DNA of 64,000 nt from Lutimonas halocynthiae (GCF_030409835.1 NZ_JAUFQO010000004.1:682001-746000), one strand, 5' to 3'. Shown: positions 41,768-51,961, counted from the stretch's first letter. Numbers and translations: made by a program. Notes: generated by a model from the sequence alone, not told the origin.

Positions 41768-44680
41768 CTATGTCTGATTCTCTTCCAAGACACTCTCAAT
41801 CATGCTCAAACTGTCAAGATAGTTTTTAAAATTCTTCTCCTGAACATCTAATTTTTTTCTAACCCTATATCGAGCTGTTTCCACTCCCCTGGCTGAAATA
41901 TTGAGAAGTGGAGCAATCTCTTTATTTGATAGATCCATCTTAACAAAAGCACAAATTCTAAGTTCTCTTTTAGTTAATTCAGGACTGACGTCCAGTAATC
42001 TATTAAAAAAGTCACCATGAACGCGTTCAAAATTAACATCAAAAACTTCCATGTATTCCTCTCCAATTCTGTGATGTCTAATGGTAGACAAAATGCTTAT
42101 GATCCTTTTACGATCATTAGATTGCTTCATTGATTTACTGAATAATTTCAACTCTTCATAAATACTGGAAATTATTTCCTTTTTCTTCACCAGAAGCATA
42201 GTGTAGTTTGCCAATTCTTTTTGCTGGGCCAGTAAATCCTCTTCAAGCTTGTTTTTTTGTTCTTCAATCTGATGACTTTCTTGTTTTAGCTTTAACTGCT
42301 CTATTTCAAGTTGTAACAGTCTTTTTGCCCTTAAGGCAATATCTTTTTCTTTTTGAATCTTATCTTTTACCGATTTATGAATGACTATGTAGAGTACAGT
42401 TACAATCAATATAATCAAAACAAATAAAGAGAACTTAGCCCATTCAGTTTCATGCCAGGCTTTTGGTATCTCAAACGCATATGTTTTTTCGTCTCCATCC
42501 TCACCTATCATATTTCTGGCCCGAACTTTAAGTTGATAAGCTCCCGGCTCAAGGAATGTATATTCTTTATAATTATTCTCAGACCATTCTGACCAATCAT
42601 TATCGATACCTACTAGCTGATACTGGTATTGTTTTTTTTCAGACACTGACATTCCTGGCACTGCAAATTCAAATCTTAATACTCCAATCTTTCTTGGCAA
42701 GATAGCTGCCCCATCCAATGGCAGATCAATCCAACCCTTCAAGTTATCAGAATAATAGCTGGCACTTGAAATAAATGTTTTATAGATTTTTGGATCATCT
42801 TCTGTTTTAGTTTGATATAAGTACAGACCATCATTTGCTCCAATTAACACCTTTTTATTTTTTATCGGAATAAAGCTCTCCATACTCCTGTTCAATTTCC
42901 CCTTGATATTTAAAAACAAACTTTTATACAATTCTTCGTTTTTATCATTTTCAAAATATCCAAATTCATCATTCTGAACGAACCAGGTTCTATCTCCTTC
43001 TTTCTCGATTTTAGTAGTGTTAAATTCTGGGTCAAGAATTTTATTCAAAGGCTCGAATGGAACAAAGATTCCCTCTGATTCATTAAATGTAAATATGCCT
43101 GTATTTGTAGTAAATATAATTTCATTATCATATCGAGTGACATTGACATTAAATGGTGACTTCAGACCATTTTTATCTGTGAAATGCTCTATGGAATATG
43201 CCCGATCAAAACCTGCTTCCAACTTTAACCTGAAGACACCTTTATATCCATGGCAAATCCAGAAAGTATTCGGGCTATCACCCTCAATAATATCCCTACT
43301 AGATTCATCAAAACCACTGATCTTATTTCCTAATGACCAGACACCCTTTTCGTTATTTAACAAGTATAGGCCACTATAACTGGCGGCAAGAAATTTATCA
43401 GAAGTATTTGAAATAGGCAGAATCTTCCAAAAAGAATCCTGTACGTTCAAACTTGTTAATTTTCCTTGCTCCAATAAAAAGAGCCCATTATGGCCACTTA
43501 CAAATATTTGGTCTTTAAACTTCTGGACAGACCAAACTTGACCTTCAAGTCCCTGAATCTTTGAAAACCTTGGATTATAATTATAATCACTACTTAAATC
43601 AAATGCCGAATAGTATGCTCCTGTGCTTGTAGCCAGATATATTTTCTCCTGATCAAGCAAGATGTCATATACCGGAGCCTTGTTAAATAAATGAAAGTCA
43701 GGCATATCAAATTCAAGAAAGGAAAGCCCATTATTTTTCAGAATCCATAAATTATTACCAGAAACATGAAAATTGACAAAGGATGCATTCACCATTTCAG
43801 AAAATCCCTGATGATTCATTATTAACTCACCAGCTTCATTGAACACATGTACTGCGGAACTTCTGGTTCCCAGCAGGTAGGAATCTTTAAATTTTATTGC
43901 AGAAAATATCTCATCCTCGCCTTCGTCAAAAATTGATTTCCAAATAATAGCTTCTTTTTTCTGTAAATCAACTTTATAAATATTACCTGATTTTGTTGGA
44001 GCGTAAAAAGTGTTCTCATCCTTAGAGGGTAAGAATGCGCTTATTCCATTTAAATCAACAGGATTTCGATGTAATACTGGGTCTAAGCCCTTCTTTTCAG
44101 CATTAAACCTCATTAAGCCTATTCCGTAATCCATGGCAAAAAACTCTCCATTAACAAGTCCTGAAAAGCTGAAAAAATTCTTTGGCCTTATACTTGTAAG
44201 CCCCTTATCCGATACCAACAATAAAGCACCAAAAGATCTGAATAGCAAGACATCATTAAAAGAATGTGCCTGCCATAAATATTCAAAATTAAGTTCTTGC
44301 AGTTTATATTTGTCTTTTAAAGACTCGAAGACATAGTTTCCCAGGGAATCCTTCTTAACCTGACCAAGTTCATTATAACCACCTGCATAAATCTCTCCTT
44401 TATTTGATTTTACCAGGCTCGTTGCTGCAGAATTATTTGGAAGAACTACTTTTTGCCACCTTTCACCATCATAAATAAGGACACCGTCATTGTTTCCAAA
44501 ATACAACATCCCATCTTCCCCCTCAACCATATCATAAAACTGTTCATTGGCCTTGAAATCTAATCCTGAAAAATTAGTGAGTCTTGGGGTGAAATGGAGA
44601 TCATCACCATTCAAAGTTTGGGTTTGTACAGTACCCAAGGCAATGAAAAATAAGAAAAAGAGCGAGCTATAATATTTCAT
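41768..44680 (-). CDS. Y_Y_Y-propeller sensor with LuxR-type DNA-binding domain
   Basis: A 970-residue membrane regulator. Signal peptide, then two-component-regulator propeller repeats over about residues 30-620 ('MLYFGNNDGVLIYDG', 'IYLATSTGAYYSAF'), a Y_Y_Y domain ('QYQYQLVGIDNDWSEWSENN'), one TM helix near 745-768, a cytoplasmic coiled coil, and a C-terminal LuxR/GerE helix-turn-helix ('LTKRELRICAFVKMDLSNKE' and 'GVETARYRVRKKL'). It has no histidine kinase domain. Such proteins control polysaccharide genes in Bacteroidota; this one faces the GH5 gene divergently, across the TGACGTA repeats, and is the natural candidate to bind them. Confidence 0.85.
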   Translation of the reverse strand: MKYYSSLFFLFFIALGTVQTQTLNGDDLHFTPRLTNFSGLDFKANEQFYDMVEGEDGMLYFGNNDGVLIYDGERWQKVVLPNNSAATSLVKSNKGEIYAGGYNELGQVKKDSLGNYVFESLKDKYKLQELNFEYLWQAHSFNDVLLFRSFGALLLVSDKGLTSIRPKNFFSFSGLVNGEFFAMDYGIGLMRFNAEKKGLDPVLHRNPVDLNGISAFLPSKDENTFYAPTKSGNIYKVDLQKKEAIIWKSIFDEGEDEIFSAIKFKDSYLLGTRSSAVHVFNEAGELIMNHQGFSEMVNASFVNFHVSGNNLWILKNNGLSFLEFDMPDFHLFNKAPVYDILLDQEKIYLATSTGAYYSAFDLSSDYNYNPRFSKIQGLEGQVWSVQKFKDQIFVSGHNGLFLLEQGKLTSLNVQDSFWKILPISNTSDKFLAASYSGLYLLNNEKGVWSLGNKISGFDESSRDIIEGDSPNTFWICHGYKGVFRLKLEAGFDRAYSIEHFTDKNGLKSPFNVNVTRYDNEIIFTTNTGIFTFNESEGIFVPFEPLNKILDPEFNTTKIEKEGDRTWFVQNDEFGYFENDKNEELYKSLFLNIKGKLNRSMESFIPIKNKKVLIGANDGLYLYQTKTEDDPKIYKTFISSASYYSDNLKGWIDLPLDGAAILPRKIGVLRFEFAVPGMSVSEKKQYQYQLVGIDNDWSEWSENNYKEYTFLEPGAYQLKVRARNMIGEDGDEKTYAFEIPKAWHETEWAKFSLFVLIILIVTVLYIVIHKSVKDKIQKEKDIALRAKRLLQLEIEQLKLKQESHQIEEQKNKLEEDLLAQQKELANYTMLLVKKKEIISSIYEELKLFSKSMKQSNDRKRIISILSTIRHHRIGEEYMEVFDVNFERVHGDFFNRLLDVSPELTKRELRICAFVKMDLSNKEIAPLLNISARGVETARYRVRKKLDVQEKNFKNYLDSLSMIESVLEENQT

Positions 44681-44813
44681 TTTAAAGACTTTTAAAGCTT
44701 GGTATTTATCGCAGAATTATCCACCAACCTATTACTTCACATGATTAAAAGTAAGAAATATTGCTGTTAAAACTCATAATTTAACTAATTGAAATTCATA
44801 CATTTATGTGTTT

Positions 44814-44903
44814 TGACGTAGTGTTGACGTAAGAAAGATGTCAGATGACGTAGATTTAGTGTAGCCTATTCTATCCACTTATCTCAAACGAAGCATAAAT
44901 TTG
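44814..44903 (+). promoter_or_regulatory. Triple TGACGTA operator and -7 box of the glucanase operon
   Basis: Heptamer TGACGTA occurs at 44814, 44825 and 44846, offsets 11 and 21 bp, i.e. one and two helical turns. The -7 box TAAATTTG (44896-44903) is 25 bp before the GH5 start. No TTG is well placed as a -33 element, consistent with an activator-dependent promoter. The repeats sit about 44-82 bp upstream of the box. Confidence 0.75.
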
Positions 44904-44928
44904 AAATGGACAAATAATTATTTTACTT

Positions 44929-47900
44929 ATGAAAAGAAAACTACTATTGTTGATCATGGTTTTAACCAGTGGATTCATCTGGAGTCAGAACCTCAAAACA
45001 GAAGGAAAAAAAATTGTGGACGGAAATGGCAATGAAGTCATTCTAAAAGGTGCCGGGCTTGGCGGCTGGATGCTTATGGAAGGCTATATGATGCAGTCTT
45101 CAGATGTGGCCGATACCCAACATGAATTTCGTGAAAGACTCGAAGACTTAATTGGCAAAACAAAAACCGATGAATTTTTCGACACCTGGCTGCAAAATCA
45201 TGTTACAAAACAAGACATTGATTCTTTAGCAAAATGGGGATTCAACAGTGTCAGACTTCCGATGCATTATAATTTATTCACACTTCCAATAGAAGATGAA
45301 CCCGTTGCAGGACAAAACACTTTCATTGACAAAGGATTCAATATGGTCGATGAATTATTGAACTGGTGTGAAGCAAATAATATGTATTTGATCCTTGACT
45401 TACATGCGGCACCAGGCGGGCAGGGTGCTAATGCGGCCATTTCAGATTATGACACGGATAAACCATCACTTTGGGAAAGTGAAGAAAATCGAGCTAAAAC
45501 GGTTGCTCTTTGGGCTAAACTTGCCGAACGATATAAGGACGAACCCTGGATGGGAGGATATGATCTTCTAAACGAAGTGAACTGGAACCTCCCCGGCGGA
45601 ACCATGTTAAGAACACTCTATGAGGAAATTACTACAGAAATCAGAAAAGTTGATACCAAACATATCATTTTTATTGAAGGAAACTGGTTCGCTAATGATT
45701 TCACTGGTCTTACACCAGCCTGGGACAACAACATGGTCTATAGCTTTCATAAATATTGGTCATTCAATGATCAGGCATCCATCCAATGGGTGCTCGATTT
45801 AAGAGAAGCACAAAATGTTCCTCTTTGGATGGGAGAAGCTGGAGAAAATTCAAATACCTGGTTTCAGGAAGCCATTTCTCTTTTTGAAAAGAATGGTATC
45901 GGATGGTCATGGTGGCCGATGAAACGCATTGAAACTACTGTTAGCCCTTATTCCATTGTATTTTCAGATGGTTATAAAAACATTTTAGAGTATTGGAGAG
46001 GCAATGTGGCTAAACCTTCAGAAGCTGAGGCCTATGCCGCTATGATGGAGTTAGCCAACAATACAGCAAGTAATAAATGCAGTTACCATAAAGACGTGCA
46101 AGATGCCCAAATCAGGCAAATTACTACTGACGAGACCAAACCTTACAGTTTGCAAAAAATTCCAGGCACCATTCATTTGTCAGATTATGACCTGGGGAAA
46201 AATAATTTTGCTTACTATGATATCGATGCAGCAAATTACCAACTCTCTACCAACCAGTTTCAAGCTTGGAATTCGGGTTGGACCTATCGTAACGATGGCG
46301 TTGATATAGAAAAAAATACAGATGACTTCAACAGTAATGGGTACCATGTTGGTTTTACCAATAAGGGGGAATGGATCAATTACACTGTTCAGATCTTAGA
46401 GTCAGGAGTATACAAATTAGAGGCCAGAATAGCCGGTGAAAATGCTGGAGGTCAATTTCATATTTCCTTGAACCAAGAAGCCATTACCACAACTCAAACT
46501 ACTGAAGCCACAGGAGGATGGAGTACTTTTGCAACACATACAATCAATGATATTGCTTTGGAAGCGGGCACCCAGGTGATCACTTTGAATTTTGTTGGAG
46601 ATGTTTCTTTCAATATATCCAGTATCACTTTTAGCAAAACCGGTGATGCCGGCTCTTTAGATGCCACCGCCTTAAATGGTGAACTTGGTATTGATGAGTC
46701 AAGCATTGAAGTGACCATAAATCAAGATATTTTAGCATCCTCTTTAACGGATTCAAAAGATAGCTTTAGCGTCACTGTCAATGGAATTGCTCAGCCAATT
46801 TCTGCAATTAGTCTTGCAGATGCAAAGAAAAGAACCATCCTATTAGATGTTGACCGATCATTTCTTTCCAGCGATGAGATAAAAGTAAGTTATGATGGCA
46901 CTACAGTAAGCACCATTTCAGGGAAAAAGCTAACTGCATTCAGCGAGTTGCTTATCAGCAACAGCCTGCCTGTTCGTTCTATTCTCCCAGGAAAAATTCA
47001 AGCAGAGAATTTTAGTGAAATGTCAGGTCTCCAGACCGAAGACACAAGCGATGACGGAGGTGGTAAGAACTTAGGGTATACGGATTCAGGTGATTATGCA
47101 GACTATTTGGTCAATATAGAAGAGAAAGGAAACTTTATTTTTATTGCAAGAGTCGCCAGTGAATCCACTGCCGGAAAAATCGGGATTTATATTTTGGGAG
47201 CAGATGATAGTGAAACTGAATTGCTCAGCCTGGATCTACCTATAACGGGTGGATGGCAACAATGGGAAAATGCAACAAGTAGCATTACACTTACAAAAGG
47301 TCTCCAAACCCTAAGAATGAAAGTACTTAAGGGAGGCTTTAACATGAATTGGATGGAAATTGCAGGTGCCGATGCTGATCAGGATGGTGTTCCTGATGCA
47401 GAAGATGAGTGTCCAAATAGTAATCTTGGTGCAGTAGTCAATGAAAAAGGATGTGAAGTGTTCTCTATTGGTTTAGACAATTTTACGATAAAAGTTGAAA
47501 GCGAAACCTGTCAGGCCAACAATAACGGTAAAATCACTGTTTCAGCTAACAAATCGTTTGCTTATACAGCGGATTTATCCGGAAAAGCTATTGCTTCAAA
47601 AGCATTTAGTACAGAAACTGAATTTACTGATCTGGAAGCCGGAAGTTATACGATTTGTTTCAAAGCAGCCGAAGATGATGAATTTGAACAGTGCTTTACG
47701 GTTCAGGTTACAGAACCTGAAACACTTCAAGTCAATTCAAGTGTGAACCCTGAAAACGCTGTTTTAACTTTAAAACTATCAGGTTCTAAAACGTATCTGA
47801 TCGACCTAAATGGTAAAGAATTTCAGACAAGTGAATCTACATTTCAGATTCCTCTGAGCCAATCGATCAATCATCTTTCAGTCAAAACCGATTTGAATTG

Positions 47901-48177
47901 CCAAGGAGCCTTCAAGGAACTGATTCAACTCGAACCTAGCCCTGTAGTTTATCCTAACCCGGTAAATGGAAATTATTTATACATATCTCATGGGGCAACG
48001 CAAGATTCAGACCTCGAAATATACATTTATGATGTCGCAGGCAAAATGGTCAAAAGAAGCTCAAAAAAAGCAGGAAAAGCAAATTCTTCTATTGACGTAT
48101 CAGCACTTTCATCAGGCTTATTTATCATGAAAATCGTTCAAAATAACAAAATATTTAACTACAAAATTTTAAAATAA
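44929..48177 (+). CDS. GH5-type glycoside hydrolase with CBM6 modules and T9SS sorting domain
   Basis: A 1082-residue exported enzyme. After the signal peptide, residues about 20-385 form a GH5 domain: 'RLPMHYNLF', 'YLILDLHAAPGG', acid/base Glu in 'YDLLNEVNW', nucleophile Glu in 'LWMGEAGEN'. A CBM6-like module (about 410-565), a SwmB/Ig-like segment, a second CBM6 ('GKIQAENFSEM', 'NMNWMEIAG'), a thrombospondin-type Ca-binding repeat ('DADQDGVPDAEDECPNSN'), and a type A sorting domain ('VVYPNPVNGNYLYIS') follow. The GH5 opening 'LKGAGLGGWMLMEGYM' is that of exo-beta-1,3-glucanase-like members, so laminarin is a plausible substrate. Surface exposed. Confidence 0.86.
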   Translation: MKRKLLLLIMVLTSGFIWSQNLKTEGKKIVDGNGNEVILKGAGLGGWMLMEGYMMQSSDVADTQHEFRERLEDLIGKTKTDEFFDTWLQNHVTKQDIDSLAKWGFNSVRLPMHYNLFTLPIEDEPVAGQNTFIDKGFNMVDELLNWCEANNMYLILDLHAAPGGQGANAAISDYDTDKPSLWESEENRAKTVALWAKLAERYKDEPWMGGYDLLNEVNWNLPGGTMLRTLYEEITTEIRKVDTKHIIFIEGNWFANDFTGLTPAWDNNMVYSFHKYWSFNDQASIQWVLDLREAQNVPLWMGEAGENSNTWFQEAISLFEKNGIGWSWWPMKRIETTVSPYSIVFSDGYKNILEYWRGNVAKPSEAEAYAAMMELANNTASNKCSYHKDVQDAQIRQITTDETKPYSLQKIPGTIHLSDYDLGKNNFAYYDIDAANYQLSTNQFQAWNSGWTYRNDGVDIEKNTDDFNSNGYHVGFTNKGEWINYTVQILESGVYKLEARIAGENAGGQFHISLNQEAITTTQTTEATGGWSTFATHTINDIALEAGTQVITLNFVGDVSFNISSITFSKTGDAGSLDATALNGELGIDESSIEVTINQDILASSLTDSKDSFSVTVNGIAQPISAISLADAKKRTILLDVDRSFLSSDEIKVSYDGTTVSTISGKKLTAFSELLISNSLPVRSILPGKIQAENFSEMSGLQTEDTSDDGGGKNLGYTDSGDYADYLVNIEEKGNFIFIARVASESTAGKIGIYILGADDSETELLSLDLPITGGWQQWENATSSITLTKGLQTLRMKVLKGGFNMNWMEIAGADADQDGVPDAEDECPNSNLGAVVNEKGCEVFSIGLDNFTIKVESETCQANNNGKITVSANKSFAYTADLSGKAIASKAFSTETEFTDLEAGSYTICFKAAEDDEFEQCFTVQVTEPETLQVNSSVNPENAVLTLKLSGSKTYLIDLNGKEFQTSESTFQIPLSQSINHLSVKTDLNCQGAFKELIQLEPSPVVYPNPVNGNYLYISHGATQDSDLEIYIYDVAGKMVKRSSKKAGKANSSIDVSALSSGLFIMKIVQNNKIFNYKILK

Positions 48178-49445
48178 TGAAAGCATTATCGTATTTAACA
48201 TTTGGCGTATTGCTACTCTCAATGGGGTTTAGTTGCGGAGAAGACGCTGATCCAATAATCATTACACCAGGAAAAGCCAGTTTAACATTTCCTGAAAACA
48301 ACAAGGATTGTAACGAAGGAAGCATCGTTTCTGATACCGAAAGTGAAGTTACTTTTCGTTGGACAGCATCTGCTAATGCTGATTCCTATACCCTTCAAAT
48401 TACAAATATGGATTCTGGTTCAAAACAATCCATTAACAGCAATTCAACTGAAGCCAAGGTATCTATTTTAAGAGCCACTCCATTTTCATGGATGGTTATC
48501 GCTAAGAACAACAGTTCATCAGTGACAACTCAAAGTGATACCTGGGCCTTTTACAATGCCGGCCCTCCTGGAGAGAACCATGTTCCTTATCCTGCAACAG
48601 TTGTAAGCCCTGGTTTGGGATCTGAGGTCAATGAAGGTACTGTAAGCCTGGAATGGTCTGGAAGTGATCTTGACAATGATATAGCTTCTTACGAAGTTTA
48701 TATGGATCAGGTGAATCCTCCTACAACCATGGTAGGAACTTCATCCACAAACAAACTGGATGTTTCTGTAAGCAAAGATATTCAATATTTCTGGCAGGTT
48801 ATCAGTATCGATGCCATCGGTAATAAATCAACTTCTGAAGTCTTCAATTTCTCTGGAAAAGAAGGAGTACCGGTTGAACCTTCTGCAAATCTAGTTCAGG
48901 ATGGTGAGATGAATGATACAGGGAAATGGAGCTATAAACAATTATGGACCGGAAGTGGCCAAGATGTGGAGCATGGCTTTGATAATGGAGAATTCAAATT
49001 CATTGGTACTGCTGAAGTTCAGCAAACGAATGCCATTATTTGGCAGGAAATTGCAGTAGAAAAGGGCAAGACCTATAAATTTAGTGCTAAGATCAGGAGC
49101 GAAGGCAGCACTAGTAGCTGGTTAGAAGTATATTTTGGAAAACAATCAGTTGAAGCAGCTGGAGATGATTATACAGATGGAGGTGCAGAAGTGTTTGTGA
49201 AAAGTTTTGGCGATAATGAAAACTGCGGTGTTGATGCCTATAATGGAGAGATATTAGAAGTGGCCTCAGGAGGCTGCCCGCTACCTGAAGATTCATTGTT
49301 AGATGCCAATGGAAACGTGACTTTTTCAGAAGGAGATCTAACTAGTAACGGAACTATTTTTTTAGCGATCAAAGCAGGAAACTGGGACGGTAATTTTGGT
49401 ACTGGTATCTTTGTTGACAACGTTGTATTAAAAGAAGTTGAATAG
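48177..49445 (+). CDS. Surface lipoprotein with FN3-like and carbohydrate-binding modules
   Basis: A 422-residue lipoprotein (lipobox 'MGFSC'). Two FN3-like domains (about 30-125, 135-228) come first ('TFRWTASANADSYTLQITNM', 'VSLEWSGSDLDNDIASYEVY'), then a CBM4/9-like C-terminal domain ('NLVQDGEMNDTGKWSYKQLW', 'KGKTYKFSAKIRSEG', 'IFVDNVVLKEVE'). It overlaps the GH5 stop by one base (TAATG), so it is coupled to it. It probably binds the glycan at the surface, the role that SusE/F play in canonical loci. Substrate not proven. Confidence 0.78.
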   Translation: MKALSYLTFGVLLLSMGFSCGEDADPIIITPGKASLTFPENNKDCNEGSIVSDTESEVTFRWTASANADSYTLQITNMDSGSKQSINSNSTEAKVSILRATPFSWMVIAKNNSSSVTTQSDTWAFYNAGPPGENHVPYPATVVSPGLGSEVNEGTVSLEWSGSDLDNDIASYEVYMDQVNPPTTMVGTSSTNKLDVSVSKDIQYFWQVISIDAIGNKSTSEVFNFSGKEGVPVEPSANLVQDGEMNDTGKWSYKQLWTGSGQDVEHGFDNGEFKFIGTAEVQQTNAIIWQEIAVEKGKTYKFSAKIRSEGSTSSWLEVYFGKQSVEAAGDDYTDGGAEVFVKSFGDNENCGVDAYNGEILEVASGGCPLPEDSLLDANGNVTFSEGDLTSNGTIFLAIKAGNWDGNFGTGIFVDNVVLKEVE

Positions 49446-49470
49446 GTCAACATCCTAAAAAAAGCACATA

Positions 49471-49505
49471 ACAAAGGCCGTGTCATACGCACGGCTTTTG
49501 TTTTT
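49471..49505 (+). terminator. Rho-independent terminator
   Basis: Stem ACAAAGGCCGTG/CACGGCTTTTGT with a 7-nt loop and one G-U pair, then T-run. It closes the GH5-lipoprotein unit 26 bp beyond its stop. Confidence 0.85.
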
Positions 49506-49577
49506 ATGCGCCTTGTTGATCGTCATTGGATTAATCAAATGAAAAAAAGAAAATTTAATCAGTAAGCTCAATAAAAT

Positions 49578-50438
49578 ATGAAACACATTTTAACCATACT
49601 TGTTATTGCATTTTTGTCAGTAATAATAAGTTGTGCAGATAGTAATAAAAAAAAAGGTCCGCTTGCATCTTTAGCATCTGATGTGTGGGAAGTAGATTTC
49701 CTGGATAACTTCGACACTTTTGATACTGACAATTGGCAAGACCAAAGAATTTGGGTAAACAACGAAAAACAGTGTTATGTGCCTGATAACGAATTCGGAA
49801 CGCGAGAAGTGAGTGATGGCTCATTAAAAATAAAAGTGATCAATATTGGTGAGAAACGTAGCTGTGACAATTTGGATAAACATGGCGTACAACAATCTGA
49901 TACAGAGTATGTGGCTGGGCGTATCGCATCAAAAAACCGGAAAGAATTTGTCAAAGGCAAATGGACAGCAAGATTGAAATTGAGCAGCAATGGCGAAGCT
50001 AGTATGTTTCCGGCTTGGTGGATTCTGGGCGCACAAAACAATGAATCTCCAGTGCAAGAACCTGACGAAAATATTTGTTGGCCACTTACAGGATCTGGTG
50101 AAATTGATATTTTCGAGCATCATGGAGACGGTGATGACAATCATTTTACAACTGGTGCCATCAAAAGCTTAGATACTTGTGATAAAGGAGATTGGTGGAG
50201 TTTGCGGACAGGCATTAAAACAAGTTTAAATGAATACCATGAATATTCAGTTGAATGGCAAGGCAGTGATCTCGTTTATCGTGTTGATGACAAAGAAGTA
50301 TATCGTAATGTTGGCGAAGGAGATAAATATCCTGAGCCCATGTTCGCTATTTTAAACTATGCCAAAATTACCGACTCACCAATGAAAGGTGAATGGGTTA
50401 TGGAAGTAGACTGGGTAAAACATCAATACCGAAAATAA
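49578..50438 (+). CDS. GH16 family beta-glucanase (laminarinase-type) lipoprotein
   Basis: A 286-residue lipoprotein ('LSVIISC'). The GH16 catalytic motif E-I-D-I-F-E is in 'GSGEIDIFEHHG' near residue 175: first Glu nucleophile, last Glu acid/base. 'VAGRIASKNRKEF' and 'FPAWWILG' are typical of endo-1,3-beta-glucanases, and 'HEYSVEWQGSDLVYRVDDKE' closes the barrel. It probably cuts laminarin into oligosaccharides at the cell surface for GH5 to trim. It sits after a terminator, so it has its own promoter (none obvious). Confidence 0.88.
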   Translation: MKHILTILVIAFLSVIISCADSNKKKGPLASLASDVWEVDFLDNFDTFDTDNWQDQRIWVNNEKQCYVPDNEFGTREVSDGSLKIKVINIGEKRSCDNLDKHGVQQSDTEYVAGRIASKNRKEFVKGKWTARLKLSSNGEASMFPAWWILGAQNNESPVQEPDENICWPLTGSGEIDIFEHHGDGDDNHFTTGAIKSLDTCDKGDWWSLRTGIKTSLNEYHEYSVEWQGSDLVYRVDDKEVYRNVGEGDKYPEPMFAILNYAKITDSPMKGEWVMEVDWVKHQYRK

Positions 50439-50481
50439 TCAGATATCAAATGGTTTGGCAAAACCAAATAGTAAATCATAT

Positions 50482-51765
50482 TTAATCATCTATAGCCTGC
50501 CCTACCAATTGGCGAAACTTCCAACCTGTGTTATCCGATTTAACATCCTGCATTTGTTTCATGATAATGCCAATAACCTCCTCCTCAGGATCTGCATAGT
50601 ATTGGGTGTTAAAATAGCCGCCCCATTGAAAGGTCCCGATGCTTCCTTCTCCTCCTTTGTTCTGACCTTTTTGATCCACTAAGCCAAAAGCGAGGCCATA
50701 GAAAGACCCGGAGTCACCCCAGAGATCTCCTATTTGATTGGCCATCATGAATTGAACCGTAGTCCTGCTGAGTAAGCGAATACCATTCAATTCTCCATTA
50801 TTTAAATACATCTGTAAAAAGGTAGCGTAATCTTTTGCAGTACTCGATAAACCCGCACCTCCTGAAAAAAAGGCTTTAGCTCCTGTTTTTGGATAATCAA
50901 CATCATAAACCGAAGGGTTAGCGTAAATAGCCCATTGACCCTCTTTTTTAGTTTGAACAGGTATCAATCTGTCAACCTTAGCATCCGGTAAATAAAACCA
51001 GGTATCTTCCATATCCAAAGGATCGAAAATTCTCGTTTTAAAGAACTCGTCAAGAGGCATCCCTGATACGATTTCAATAAAATACCCCAATACATCAAGA
51101 CCTTCGCTATAAGTAAATTTCTCTCCCGGATGGTGGTGAAGCGGGAGTTTTGCCAACTTCTTTATATTCTCCCCTATTGTTAAAGGCTCGGTTGTAAATA
51201 AGTCAGTAATTCCAGCCTTTTCATATATTTTCTTTATCCTTTCATCGCCATCAATATAACCATATCCTATACCAGAAGTGTGGGTGATCAAATGTCTTAT
51301 GCTAATAGGTTTATCTGCCTTTATGGTAGTATAAGTCGAATCTTCCAGTAAAGAGTCTAAAACCTGCGCATTTTCAAATTCAGGGATGTATTTTGAAATT
51401 GGATCATCTAATCTAAATTTACCTTCCTCCCACAGCATCATTACCGCGGTTGACGTAATCGCCTTGGTCTGTGAAGCTATTCTGAAAATAGCATCTTTTT
51501 CCAGACTTCTATTGGCCGTATTATCTGCCATACCATATGCTTTATAATAAACAATTTTTCCTTTTCTCGCTACCAAGGCAACTGCGCCTGGAATTTCTTT
51601 ATTTTTAATCGCATCGAGCAGCATATCATCAATAATTGACAATCTTTCTTCTGACATACCTACCTCACTTGCTACTGCAATTGAAAGTGGGGGTGAATTT
51701 TGCCCGGATTTGGTTTGAGCAAAAACTGAAGTTGATAGGAACAGGAAGAGTAATAATTGGCGCAT
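50482..51765 (-). CDS. Serine hydrolase of the beta-lactamase/penicillin-binding (class C) family
   Basis: A 427-residue exported protein (signal 'LFLFLSTSVFAQ'). The SxxK motif is 'SQTKAITS' near residue 92. The second motif Y-x-N is changed to 'YSEG' (Asn to Glu) near 205, which may alter specificity. 'FSGGAGLSSTAKDYATFLQM' is the typical family string. Members include esterases, D-amino-peptidases and true beta-lactamases; the altered motif argues for esterase or peptidase. Its C-terminus converges on GH16. Confidence 0.8.
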   Translation of the reverse strand: MRQLLLFLFLSTSVFAQTKSGQNSPPLSIAVASEVGMSEERLSIIDDMLLDAIKNKEIPGAVALVARKGKIVYYKAYGMADNTANRSLEKDAIFRIASQTKAITSTAVMMLWEEGKFRLDDPISKYIPEFENAQVLDSLLEDSTYTTIKADKPISIRHLITHTSGIGYGYIDGDERIKKIYEKAGITDLFTTEPLTIGENIKKLAKLPLHHHPGEKFTYSEGLDVLGYFIEIVSGMPLDEFFKTRIFDPLDMEDTWFYLPDAKVDRLIPVQTKKEGQWAIYANPSVYDVDYPKTGAKAFFSGGAGLSSTAKDYATFLQMYLNNGELNGIRLLSRTTVQFMMANQIGDLWGDSGSFYGLAFGLVDQKGQNKGGEGSIGTFQWGGYFNTQYYADPEEEVIGIIMKQMQDVKSDNTGWKFRQLVGQAIDD

Positions 51766-51961
51766 GACGGTATAATTTAGGTTGGTAAAAAGAACTAACT
51801 AATATAGCACATAATTATGATTAGTTCTCGACTTCAATGAGAAATCGTCAATTTGCACTCAAGCAAATAGCACAATAGGTTTGACATAGTCACTGAGGGT
51901 TTAGTTGATGAGTTCGGATAAACCAAAATCAAACAAAATATGTGCCGCATATTAAGACAAA

